Positions 21,535 through 30,544 of a DNA stretch of 64,000 bases are shown piece by piece (position 1 is the first letter of the stretch; every line of letters starts with the position of its first letter). The position numbers and the translations under genes were made by a program. A model generated the notes under the pieces. It ran no database searches. It was not told the origin of the DNA and worked only from the letters and a program-made list of their open reading frames with translations. The DNA comes from Eutreptiella sp. 'Long Island Sound 2002' (lineage: Eukaryota; Euglenozoa; Euglenophyceae; Eutreptiales; Eutreptiaceae): assembly GCA_964036045.1 (NCBI GenBank), contig OZ038382.1, positions 127,844,556 to 127,908,555 on the forward strand, written 5' to 3'.

Positions 21535-22176
21535 TCAGTCCGTAGCTTTAGTCTTGGAGGCAAGCGTCTCAGGGAGTCTCAGCAACTTCTCAAGGTTGTT
21601 CTGGGACAAGTAGTCTACCAGAACTGAGTTTAGGCGTCCCTCCGGTAGAACAAACACTGAGAAGGGCTCCCAGGTGGCCTCTTCGCCTCCAAACCCTTCC
21701 CAGAGGGTGAGGAAGCGCCAACCCTGGCAATAGCGGTGGCGTAGGACAGACTTCACCAGGTAGAAGCCCTTCTTAGCCATCTCCTCGGCGTTCATGTCGG
21801 GGAGGTCCCCTTCAACTTCCATAGGGCTGGCAGCCCCTTGTAGGTCTAGGGCGGCGATTTCCTTGTCGTTCAGCTCCCACTCCTCCCCACAGAGGTCTTC
21901 AGGATCACAGTGGCGCTTCAGGTGTTGAGCAGCGCACACCAGGGTCCCCCCTAGACGGGGAGAACACCGCACTGTTATACGGTGTCCATCCACAGATAGA
22001 ATCTTGTAGGGCCCGAAGTATGGGTCGTCGCTGGTAGAGCGTGGCCAGGCGGGTAGTCGGCTATGGTGCACCAGCACCCAGTCCCCTTCTTGGTAGGTGG
22101 CAGGTACTTGGTGCTTGTTCTTCTTGTTCCACTGACGCTCCCTCACTCTCTGGAGCATAGCCTTGGCCTTGTCCAC
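21535..22176 (-). pseudogene. Element 2 integrase C-terminus and chromodomain
   Basis: The frame (213 residues) starts with the integrase C-terminal region: basic helix, YQEGDWVLVHHSRLPAW (the GPF/Y-type 'gd.V.v' barrel start), then PYFGPYKILSVDG. Residues ~135-190 form a chromodomain-like module (FYLVKSVLRHRYCQGWRF, then LWEGFGGEEATWEPF) with the aromatic and 'W-E-P' pattern of chromoviruses, which direct integration to particular chromatin. The gene was part of a longer Pol; the upstream integrase core is in another frame (22375-22803), so this copy is broken. Assignment to Ty3/gypsy chromoviruses is secure. Confidence 0.75.
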
Positions 22177-22374
22177 CTACGCTTGTTGCTCTTGGACCCA
22201 CGCACCCACAGAAGAATGGGTGTCTTCTGGATAGAGAGCATGTAGAAACCACGCCGGGTGCCCTAGGAATAGCTCATTGGGCGAGTAGCAGGTCGCCGAA
22301 CTCTCTTGGGAGTTCATCATCAAGGATATGAGGGGGAGTAGTCTCACCCAGTCTCTGGTGCATTCAGTTTTGCA

Positions 22375-22803
22375 CTATATCCTTACATTCTCCTTGAGGA
22401 CACGGATCTGTCGCTCACATAGGGAGTTGCTCTTGTGAGAGTACGGGATCCCCGTAGACACCTGGACATTGAGGGATCTCAGGACCCTCTTGTACCAGCC
22501 GGTATCTGAGCCTACTCGTACGTCCCCATTGGAGTTGATCTCTTTGGGCGCCCCATAGACACAAAACCACTCCTCCAGGAGTATCTTGATGATCTCCTCC
22601 CCGGTAATGTGCTTGGTACATGGGAACACCCCCGTAAACCTGGTCAACCCACAGGTTACCACAAGGGCGAAGTCATAGCCCCTGAACTTCGGCATCTCCG
22701 TGTAGTCCACGTAGAGAACACTGTTAGCACAGTGAGGGATGGGCAGGGTCGAGTAGAGACCCCTGTCCCTAATATCCCCCGCTTGCAGGACGTACACGGG
22801 CAC
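22375..22803 (-). pseudogene. Element 2 integrase catalytic core
   Basis: Landmarks of the retroviral-type DDE integrase core: LYVDYTEMP (first Asp), GLTRFTGVFPCTK, and EINSNGDVRVGSDTGW, where the second catalytic Asp of the 'SD..D.R' motif appears as Asn. Then comes GIPYSHKSNSLCERQIRVLK with the Glu of 'g..Er'. The change at the second position would abolish strand transfer. The enzyme would insert cDNA into chromosomes. It is followed by the integrase C-terminus after a frame change. Confidence 0.7.
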
Positions 22804-22961
22804 TTGTCCATGATAGGCTGGAGGGTCTTCCGCAGTTGGTCATCAGTCCACGTGGTGTGGAACCACTGCTTGAATAGCCTCAGGGTACGGTCAGCACCCA
22901 CATGACCGCTGGACTCATGGGTCCACTTCAGCAGCGCTGGGACTCTGTCACTGGGTACCAC
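22656..22961 (-). pseudogene. Element 2 integrase zinc-binding domain
   Basis: ALLKWTHESSGHVGADRTLR, followed by LRKTLQPIMDKCPCTSCKRG, is the H-x-H and C-x2-C layout of the HHCC domain that precedes the integrase core in gypsy elements. It overlaps the core frame in a different frame, so one indel lies near 22,800. RNase H remnants precede it. Confidence 0.7.
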
Positions 22962-23511
22962 GATGCGGTCCTCGTGCCAGAGGTAGCTCCTGTCCCTCTT
23001 CCACTGTTCTTGGTTGACGAGGAGGGGTTCAAGGCGTTTCTCAAGGCGCTTGTAGATATCCCCAAACTCCTTCAGGTACTCGCTTGTTGGAGTCCATCTA
23101 GGGGGCGTATCATAGTCATGTTGAGGTCCAAGTGGACGTCCATACGGCTGAACGCCTCCTTAGCCAGCGCTTCAGACCGGGCACCAATCAGGGCGTCGAA
23201 GTTGTTGCGGCTGATGTAGTCTGCACACTCGTTCTTCACTCCCTGGATATGGTGTACCGTCAGCCGTAGTAGGCTGAGGTAGGTCCACCAGCGCCGTAGC
23301 TTGGCCTTCTCAGGTGGGGGACCCTTCTGGAAAGTGCGGACCTGCTCTTGGTCGCACAGCTAGACCACAGGTTTACTCCCCAACAGTCATGCCTGAGAGG
23401 ATAGCACCAGCATACCCGCGAGCAATTCCTGCTCATAGGTGGAGTAGTTCCCCCTGGCCTGGTTCCATTTTCAGTTCCAGTGGCCCAGGGGTACTAGGAC
23501 CCACTTGTTGT
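22962..23511 (-). pseudogene. Element 2 RNase H, interrupted
   Basis: Reading the minus strand gives YSTYEQELLAGMLVLSSQ, later LTVHHIQGVKNECADYISR, the typical C-terminal RNase H pattern of gypsy Pol ('y...e.E.la.v' and 'v.Hi.G..N..AD.lSR'). Several stops and frame changes are present. At 23,512-23,516 the domain is cut by element 1; the remainder resumes at 34,293 on the far side. Confidence 0.65.
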
Positions 23512-23516
23512 CAGTG
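23512..23516. repeat. Target-site duplication CAGTG (left)
   Basis: CAGTG directly before the TG of the left LTR; repeated at 34293-34297 directly after the CA of the right LTR. Confidence 0.9.
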
Positions 23517-24048
23517 TGTAAGTGCGGCTAGCCCCATCTGCTCAGATTTTCAGACATTCTGTCCAGATTGGCTACATTTTGGTCATTTTCTCTGCTTCGG
23601 CGGAATCGTCGCCTCGCAGCTCAGTCTCAGGATCAGACCTATATATTTCTGATATGCCGGATCTGATTCCGCGGTCCATTCTCCGTAAATCCGCCGCGTT
23701 CCGATCATTTGCCTGCAATCGCCATTTGCCGCTGGCGCGCGCTCGCGGGCCAGATCGGCCAAATATTTTTCATAATCGGATTTATATAAATCTTTTCAGA
23801 TAGTTTTGGACACTCAGATGTATTTAGAATAATCCGCATCAATTTTCTTCTTAGACTGGGATTTTCTGCCGGATAACACTCAACATGGATCTTGCTTCCG
23901 TTGTTGCTGCTCTCGCCTCCGTTGGTGTTCGAGTCTCCGGTTCTACCCCCAATAGCAGCGTTCAGGTCGACTCCTCGCGTGCCTGCCCCACTGGTCTTGC
24001 CGGCCCCGAGCCCTCCGGCACCATCAACGACCCAGGGCAGCACTTTCA
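23517..24048 (+). repeat. Element 1 5' LTR, 532 bp
   Basis: It begins TGTAAGTGCGGC and ends AGCACTTTCA, the canonical TG...CA. By eye it differs from the right LTR at only three positions (near 23,688, 23,716 and 23,735), so insertion was recent. It contains a TATA-like TTTATATAAAT at about 23,780, placing transcription start near 23,815. The first in-frame ATG of gag (23885) lies inside it. Confidence 0.9.
23779..23790 (+). promoter_or_regulatory. TATA-like box in element 1 LTR
   Basis: TTTATATAAAT sits about 100 bp upstream of the gag ATG within the LTR and is repeated at the same place in the right LTR. It is a reasonable RNA polymerase II core promoter for the element. Confidence 0.5.
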
Positions 24049-25711
24049 TGGTAGCAGAGGCTACCTGAATGTTGTTCCTTTGGTGTCCCAACCACAGCTA
24101 GCTCCCCAGTACGGCCCCGTAGACTCCGCCGCTCCTGGAGAAGTAACGATTACGTTGCCCTGGTGCTGTGCGAACGAGGCCTTGAGAGGAATGCCTTGCG
24201 CAAGCCCAAGCTGCCCAAGAAGGGCACAAATCAGCAGCTGTGGAGGCCCAGATTATCATCAAGATCCCAGTCGAAATTGGCCATCAAGTAGCTGGAATCT
24301 GCCAGCCTACGCCGATGGCAACGCTCCGGTGGAGCTTACGGACCTGGCAGGTACCAATACTCCCTACCAATGTCCACATTTTGAGACCATCGACGCCGAC
24401 ATTGACGACATTGAGATGGGTGGTCCAGGTGAGGTACCTACCTATAATCGACCAGCCTCTTGGGCACAATGGGACAACCATTTGTCTTCAGAAGTGACCC
24501 GTAACCTTGAGGCGCTTGAGGCCCTTTGTCTATTAGCCACGTCTAAGCTGATAGGACAAGAAAGATTCGCCTCTGATTTTTTAATGGAATATTTTTTCCT
24601 ACTTCAGGAAGAAATTAATACCAGGATGTGGTGGCGTTCTCAAGAAGATGACTCTTTTGCCATTTTTTTGCAGATCTGAGAGGCAAGCCCCTTCCCGAAG
24701 GAGAAGACCAAGGCACCTGTTGCCGGGCCCTCCGCCTCTCATCCCCCTGTTTCCATCCGCGACGATCTAGCCGCCGCGGTTGAGGAAGGAATTTTAGAGG
24801 CAGCCAGGCAGGCAAGCCTGGAAATTAGGGCTGAAGGAGCTCCCCAGGTGGACTCCTGGCTGCGGACCACTGAGATTAGCGGTCTGACAGCCTGCTCAGG
24901 CCCTTCAGGACACGGTATGTACTGTCCTGCCGACTGCTCTTGCAGATTCCAGCGAGACTCTGAGCTCCAATTGCTCAAAGATCAAATGCAACTCATCATT
25001 CAAACGCTGGGAATAAAAGATCTTTTCAAGACGCACATGCGATCTGAGGGCGCATCATCGGTTGAACAAACAACAGAACCGTCGGAGGAGGCGACAGAAA
25101 TTTTTTCAATTGCTCCTTCGGTGGACTCCAAGACCACCGATGCAAGGATCAGCAGGACCAAGCTAAAGGAAAGGGTTACAATCTCTCGATCTCAGAGTAG
25201 GACGGCGAAGGCTAGGACTGAGGCTCAGAATGCCAAGCGAACTGCCTCCCGTACTGCCCCTCCTGCTGCTGATTCTAATGCATTAGCCCAGCTGTTGCTC
25301 GCCCAGACCCTCGCCGGAGCTGGTGTGGCGAATGATGCCGCCAAGGTGTCTGCCATTACGGCCGGTGTTGGGCTGGATTCGCTTCTTAATCCTACTTCAT
25401 TGCGACTTCGTCAGGTTGCCAAGCAACCGAAGTATAATGGGAACCCCAGACGTTGGCCTCAGTTCCAACGGGAATTTAAACTGTGGGTTAAGACTCAAAA
25501 ACTCCAGGATGATCAGTTCCTGATGGCTCTCTTGGACTGCCTTGAGGGAGCGCCGGCCAACACTTGGCTCAGGACCTGGAGTGATCGTGAGGATTCAAGT
25601 TCCCCCCTTACCTTTGATGAGGTGTGGGAACAGTTGGAGGTACGTGGATCCCGGCTGCCAGAGGACCATTACCACCAGATGTTGAAGAATTTTCCTTCAT
25701 TCTCGCGATGA
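23885..25711 (+). pseudogene. Element 1 Gag, N-terminal part
   Basis: The frame opens at ATG 23885 inside the LTR, passes through the primer binding site and continues to 25711, with in-frame TGA at 24677 and 25709. After a low-complexity start there is a capsid-like region at about 25,413-25,700 (KQPKYNGNPRRWPQFQREF, then DCLEGAPANTWL). It fits the retrotransposon Gag pattern 'f.g....w..f..dl' and 'L.G.A..w'. Gag would form the cytoplasmic particle that packages element RNA. The same frame continues beyond the second TGA, so both stops look like substitutions in an originally continuous gene, or recoded codons. Confidence 0.65.
24049..24060 (+). promoter_or_regulatory. Element 1 primer binding site
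   Basis: TGGTAGCAGAGG follows the LTR without a gap. It differs at two positions from TGGTATCAGAGC, the site complementary to initiator methionine tRNA used by many LTR elements. Confidence 0.7.
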
Positions 25712-26920
25712 ATCTTGCACGAAGTGCAAGACAAGAGACAGCGCTTCTGGAATTTAGTGGACGAATCTGAACATTCAGGCGAAAAATTTTCTAGTGCCGA
25801 GCTGAAAAGTCTGATTTTTGACAAGATCCCCTCAGAAACCGCCGCCACCCTTCGGAACAAACAGTCCGAAGAAAAGGTCAAGACCTGGTGGGCGGAGGTC
25901 GAAGGCTTCGATGCCTTGGCCAACAGGTTTTCCGTCAGGGAAGCACTTCAAAAGTGTTCCCCCACGTCGTTTACCAAGGTGAAATTCACTGAAAACACGT
26001 GGAAAATCAAGTTTAATGAACACGAGGATCGGGACTTGTTTGTCCAAGTCCTCAACAGGGGAGTAAGTTTCCACGGCCATCGCCTGAAGGCCAAGAACTG
26101 GGTGTTTTCGTTCACCCCGCAGGAACTCTGGGAAGAGGTTGAGCGGCTCGCTGACGCCGCCAATCAAAATTTCCATGAGGGTCTTGGGGGAAACAAGAAT
26201 ACCCAGCAAAACACCCAAAATGGGGCCCAAAAGGGCAACAAAAAAGTGAATGACACCCGGAATGTTCAGGATCACTGTAGCATCTGCCTTCTTTTAGGTT
26301 CTGCGAACCGAGCTAAGTCGCATTCTACTGGTAATCACCGATGGTCTCCTTACGATCACAAGGTGATTGGTGAAAATATCAGTAATCCGCAGAATTCAGA
26401 CAGGAATGACAGACAGGTGCATGGTGGAAAGGGGGGAAAAGGGAATTCGACCCCCTCCGGTGGAAACAAAAATCCCGGAGGTCCTGGCGGGTCCCAAGGC
26501 ACAGGAAATCGGACTCCATCCGGCTCCGGTGGGCAGCCGAACGGCCAGAAAAATCCCAATGGCAACGCCGGAGGCGGAAATCGAAATCCAGGCCAAACCC
26601 CTCAATCCGGTACAAACAAAGGAAATGCTCCAGGATCACAGGGTAAAGGTAAGGGAAATCCTTCAGGAACCCCTTTCTCTGGTAAGGGCAGAGGGCGTGG
26701 CGACGGTGGTGGTCCATCATCCGGCGGCCGTGGCCGTGGACGTGGAAAGGGCAACCATCGTGTGGATCAGGTCTCAGGTGCAGATCAGGTGTCCGATGCG
26801 GATCGAGATTACGTTGAAAATGCCTTGAATCCAGCAGATGATCCGTTCCAGGATGAGTGGGTCGACGAATCAGGGTGTGTTCACAATGTTAACGCAGCCA
26901 CTGGAGGTCAGAACGCCTAG
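25712..26920 (+). pseudogene. Element 1 Gag, C-terminal nucleocapsid part
   Basis: This continues the Gag frame after the TGA at 25709. It contains a capsid-like C-terminal stretch and an unusual Cys/His cluster (C188-x2-C191-x11-H203-x4-H208, counted from 25715) instead of the usual C-x2-C-x4-H-x4-C knuckle. About 100 residues of Gly/Asn/Pro/Lys-rich sequence follow (GGRGRGRGKGNH near the end), expected to bind nucleic acid. It ends at an in-frame TAG (26918-26920); the next 43 codons are open into the Pol frame. Gag and Pol are thus in one frame, separated only by TAG. Confidence 0.6.
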
Positions 26921-29900
26921 GGGAGCCACGAAAATCTTCCCTCCCCAGGAGATTTCAGGCATGATCCCCAGATTCCTGATCGACCATTACTTGATGTAGG
27001 GTCGCTTGTCTCCTCTCCCCTGGATCCGGCAGCGGATCCTTCTGTTGTAGTGGACGAGGTTGGTGTACAGTCCAAGCACAGGGCCCGTCAGTTTGTCACA
27101 AAGCTGTGGGTCTCTGATTGCAAGGGAAATTTCCACCTCGCCACTTGTTTGTGTGACAATGGATCAGAGGTAAATCTCCAATCCAATTCGTTCTTACCCG
27201 ACGACTGCGTGTTTGAGTCGCCTCATCCTGTTACCCTCGAGGGAGTTTCTGGACATTCTCTCGCAGGTGGGCAACGCGGTTGTTATATATCAACTCATTT
27301 GGTCGCTCAAGACCTTTGGGAAGAAGGTAATGTGGAGGAAGTTGTCCTTAAGGATGACTACTTCTATCGTGCCGACATAAAGTATGACCTTTACTTGGGC
27401 CATCCTTGGCTTCGCAAGAACAGGGTGGCGCCCGCAGGTCATCGGCGTTGTTTTTTGCTGGAGTCAGGTCCCTTGGAGCGTCCTGAATTTCGTTTTTTGC
27501 ACGCAGGGTTTAAAAGTGCAGAAGAATTTTTGAAGCAAAAAGTTACACCAAAATTTGGCGAAGATGTCACCATTGCAGAGGTGAATGGGAGTGCCGATTA
27601 CTCCCGAGAGTTACAATGTCTTCGTAGGGACTCCCAGCCACGACGCCCTTCGCGCTGGCACTCTTCATCCTACAGAGTTGTCGACAAATGGCGCGATGCA
27701 ATTTGTGAATATTTTCATGAACACCATTCCTTTTGGCCACAGTATGATGCCTTTGCTAACCGTAAGAACAAGCGCTTTGACAAGCACTTTAGCGACGCTT
27801 GGACCCATGAATGGGACAAGAAGTTGTGGATTAATCCTCCGTTTCACTTAATCCAGCAGGTCATCCACAAAATCAAGCAAGATAAAACCCAGGCAATTTT
27901 AGTTGTGCCCTTGTGGGACGACAAGCCTTGGTTTCAGGAATTACAAGACATTTGTGTAGATTACATCGAACTTCCCAGGAAGATTAAGCTGTACGCCAGG
28001 GACGACACAGGTCCCCTGCCACAGCGGTCCTGGAGTTCGCTTGCATTCCTGGTGGATGGAAAGCTTTCTGACTCTAATTCTGCTGATTCTAGTACAGATT
28101 CCTGTGTTGGGTCTGAATCTGAGGTTGAGCGTGGTACTGATGATGAATCTATTTTTTCTGATTTTTGTCCGTCAGATACCCAAGGGGATCCAACGTCAAA
28201 TGAATCCGCCTCGTCTCCCTCTTCCCCAATACGATCGACATCGAAAAGAATCTTCAGTGCACGGGCGAAGAAAAATCTTAAATCGCGCCGCAAATTCAGA
28301 GTTTTTTATGAAAAACCCCCTGTGGAAGCTTTCATAGATCCTTTCGAGGAGCTGGATCACGAAGATAATCTCTGGAATGTCGACACTCGACCCACCTCTC
28401 TTCAAGAGGCAGTTGATACGGACCTCTTTAGGGACATCCGTAAGAAGATTCTTCCTGCCAAGGCCGAAGAAGTCGCCAAAGTTTTTTCGACAGTAATTCC
28501 TGGCGATCAGGTGGACACTGAATTGTGTTCCAAGGCAAGAGAAAAGATTTTTGAGGAACGGAAGGACACAACCCTTTCGGGGAAGTTGATCAAAGACCCC
28601 CCTGTCCGTGGGCAGTTCGGTGAAGCCTTCATCGAGCTTCGTGAAGGTTACAAGGCGAAGAAACAGCGTCCTTATGAGAACCATGGACATAAACATGAGA
28701 TCCTCAGAAAAATCATCGAGAGAAATCTCAGGGAATTTGGTTGGCTTGAGGGTTGTATGACCAGCGAATGGTGCTGTGCACCCTTCACAGTCCCGAAGCC
28801 GCCGCCTGCAGACCAGAACACTATTGATGGTTGGCGAATGGTTGTTGATTTTCGCAATCTCAACGCCGAAACCAAGGTGGATTCGCACCCCCTGCCCCTC
28901 ATTGAGGAGGAAATCGCCAAGAGGGCAAGAGGTCGTTTGTTTTCTGTGCTGGATCTCCGTCACGGCTTTCACCAAATGCCGTTGAGGAAGGACAGCCGAC
29001 CTCTCACTTGTATGTGCACGCCATGTGGCCCAGTCCAGTGGACAGTCATGCCCATGGGCCTGAAGAACGCCCCTTCGTTTTTTCAAAGAATGATGGAGGA
29101 TGTGCTTTTTACAGCCCATCCTGAGCTTCGTGCCTTTGTGAGTGTGTACATAGATGACATAATCATCGCGACGGAGGGGGAGGGACTGACCGAAGCCGAG
29201 CTGGTGGCCCTACATGAAAAGCAGCTGAACCAAGTTTTGGACATTCTTGATGCTAATCAGCTGATTTGTGGGCCAAAGAAGGGAAAATTATTTTTAAAAT
29301 CAGTCGAATTTTGTGGTTCTCTCCTAGAGAATGGCACCCGACGACCCAGTCCAGGGAAGCTCGTCGCTATTCAGAAGTGGAAGCGCCCGGAGACGATCAC
29401 GGAGTTGAGAGGATTCCTGGGTTGTTGCAATTTTTACCACACTTTTGTGCCGAATTATGCCAAATTTGCTGCCCCCCTCACTGAATTATTGAAGGTAGGG
29501 AGAGATGCAGGCAAGGCAGGTTCAAAGGTTCGTGTCAAGTGGACTGACGAGTGCGAGGAGGCCTTCCATCACTTGAAGGCGGCCCTCTGTGAAGTCGCCA
29601 CGTTGCATGTGCCCCAATTTGACCGACCCTTCTACATTAGAACCGACGCTTCTAGGTACGCGATCGGAGCTGTCCTTGAACATGTTGATGAAGCCACCGG
29701 CGATCATTACCCTCTTGCATTTTGGTCTCGGAAGCTAGCCCCACGCCAAATGCAATGGTCGCCGCGTGAGCAAGAAACATATGCCATAATCTGTGCGCTG
29801 AAAAAGTACCAATCGTGGGTTGGCACCAATCGAGTCGAGGTCCTGACGGATCATCGATCTCTGGAGTATTGGGCCACCGAACACATTGATACTGTCGCGA

Positions 29901-30544
29901 GCCCAGCTGGTCGACGGGCCAGATGGCACGAATTTCTCAGTCTGTTTGACCTCCATGTGTCGTATTTGCCTGGAAAACACAACACGGTAGCGGATGCTCT
30001 GAGCCGATGGGCTTACCCCGCTTCAGAGGGGCTGCAAAGTACCAACATCCATGGTACGGAGCAGGACCGCCATGTAATAATCGAATGGGATCAAGAAGAA
30101 AAGAAACTCATTCGACGTGCATGCATGCAATGCGCTGTTAAACAGCACGCATTACCGTGCCATGACATCACGGCCATCTCAGATCCGGCGCATGCTCATG
30201 AGATCTGCACCAAAACACTGAAAGTCGTGGAAAAAGTCACCGATCCCTCCTCAGGGAGTGTGAAACGGTTTGACTATACCCGACGAGTAAGTCGATTTCG
30301 GTTGATCCAGGGCATTAAGCGTCGAGATCCGGCGAAAACTCCACCCCTGCCGAAAGATTCCCTGATCATCCGTGACTGGACGTCCGATTACCTGCAGGAT
30401 CCCATGTTTAAAGAGGTCTTTGGAAATCTCAAATCCAAAGATGCTCACAAGGATGGGATTTTTTCTGAGTACTCGTTGGATGGGGGGAAACTGTGGATGG
30501 AGGGTAAATTGTGCGTACCAGACGCCCTGGCCCCCCGAGTGTGA
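26921..30544 (+). CDS. Element 1 Pol: protease, MTase-like, RT, RNase H
   Basis: The frame continues from Gag; residues below count from codon 27050. Protease-like: CDNGSEVNL, Asp36, with D-N-G in place of D-S/T-G. Methyltransferase-like: ~215-330, with YDAFANRKN (D233), LWINPPFHLIQQV (NPPF 262-265) and ILVVPLWDDKPWF. Then an acidic Ser-rich linker. RT: ~560-760, with LFSVLDLRHGFHQMPL, PMGLKNAPSFFQ and YIDD (700-703). RNase H: ~860-985, with YIRTDASRYAIGAVL, SPREQETYAI and LPGKHNTVADALSRW. The order PR-RT-RNaseH-IN is Ty3/gypsy. The methyltransferase-like insertion is unexpected. The frame ends at TGA 30542, in frame with the integrase. Confidence 0.85.
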   Translation, partial: GSHENLPSPGDFRHDPQIPDRPLLDVGSLVSSPLDPAADPSVVVDEVGVQSKHRARQFVTKLWVSDCKGNFHLATCLCDNGSEVNLQSNSFLPDDCVFESPHPVTLEGVSGHSLAGGQRGCYISTHLVAQDLWEEGNVEEVVLKDDYFYRADIKYDLYLGHPWLRKNRVAPAGHRRCFLLESGPLERPEFRFLHAGFKSAEEFLKQKVTPKFGEDVTIAEVNGSADYSRELQCLRRDSQPRRPSRWHSSSYRVVDKWRDAICEYFHEHHSFWPQYDAFANRKNKRFDKHFSDAWTHEWDKKLWINPPFHLIQQVIHKIKQDKTQAILVVPLWDDKPWFQELQDICVDYIELPRKIKLYARDDTGPLPQRSWSSLAFLVDGKLSDSNSADSSTDSCVGSESEVERGTDDESIFSDFCPSDTQGDPTSNESASSPSSPIRSTSKRIFSARAKKNLKSRRKFRVFYEKPPVEAFIDPFEELDHEDNLWNVDTRPTSLQEAVDTDLFRDIRKKILPAKAEEVAKVFSTVIPGDQVDTELCSKAREKIFEERKDTTLSGKLIKDPPVRGQFGEAFIELREGYKAKKQRPYENHGHKHEILRKIIERNLREFGWLEGCMTSEWCCAPFTVPKPPPADQNTIDGWRMVVDFRNLNAETKVDSHPLPLIEEEIAKRARGRLFSVLDLRHGFHQMPLRKDSRPLTCMCTPCGPVQWTVMPMGLKNAPSFFQRMMEDVLFTAHPELRAFVSVYIDDIIIATEGEGLTEAELVALHEKQLNQVLDILDANQLICGPKKGKLFLKSVEFCGSLLENGTRRPSPGKLVAIQKWKRPETITELRGFLGCCNFYHTFVPNYAKFAAPLTELLKVGRDAGKAGSKVRVKWTDECEEAFHHLKAALCEVATLHVPQFDRPFYIRTDASRYAIGAVLEHVDEATGDHYPLAFWSRKLAPRQMQWSPREQETYAIICALKKYQSWVGTNRVEVLTDHRSLEYWATEHIDTVASPAGRRARWHEFLSLFDLHVSYLPGKHNTVADALSRWAYPASEGLQSTNIHGTEQDRHVIIEWDQEEKKLIRRACMQCAVKQHALPCHDITAISDPAHAHEICTKTLKVVEKVTDPSSGSVKRFDYTRRVSRFRLIQGIKRRDPAKTPPLPKDSLIIRDWTSDYLQDPMFKEVFGNLKSKDAHKDGIFSEYSLDGGKLWMEGKLCVPDALAPRV

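Noticed and set aside
26366-26720. Overlapping frames in the Gly-rich part of element 1 Gag
   Set aside because: They are alternative-frame readings of the low-complexity nucleocapsid region.
28196-29119. 307-codon minus-strand frame
   Set aside because: It is the antisense shadow of element 1 Pol, which has clear RT motifs on the plus strand.
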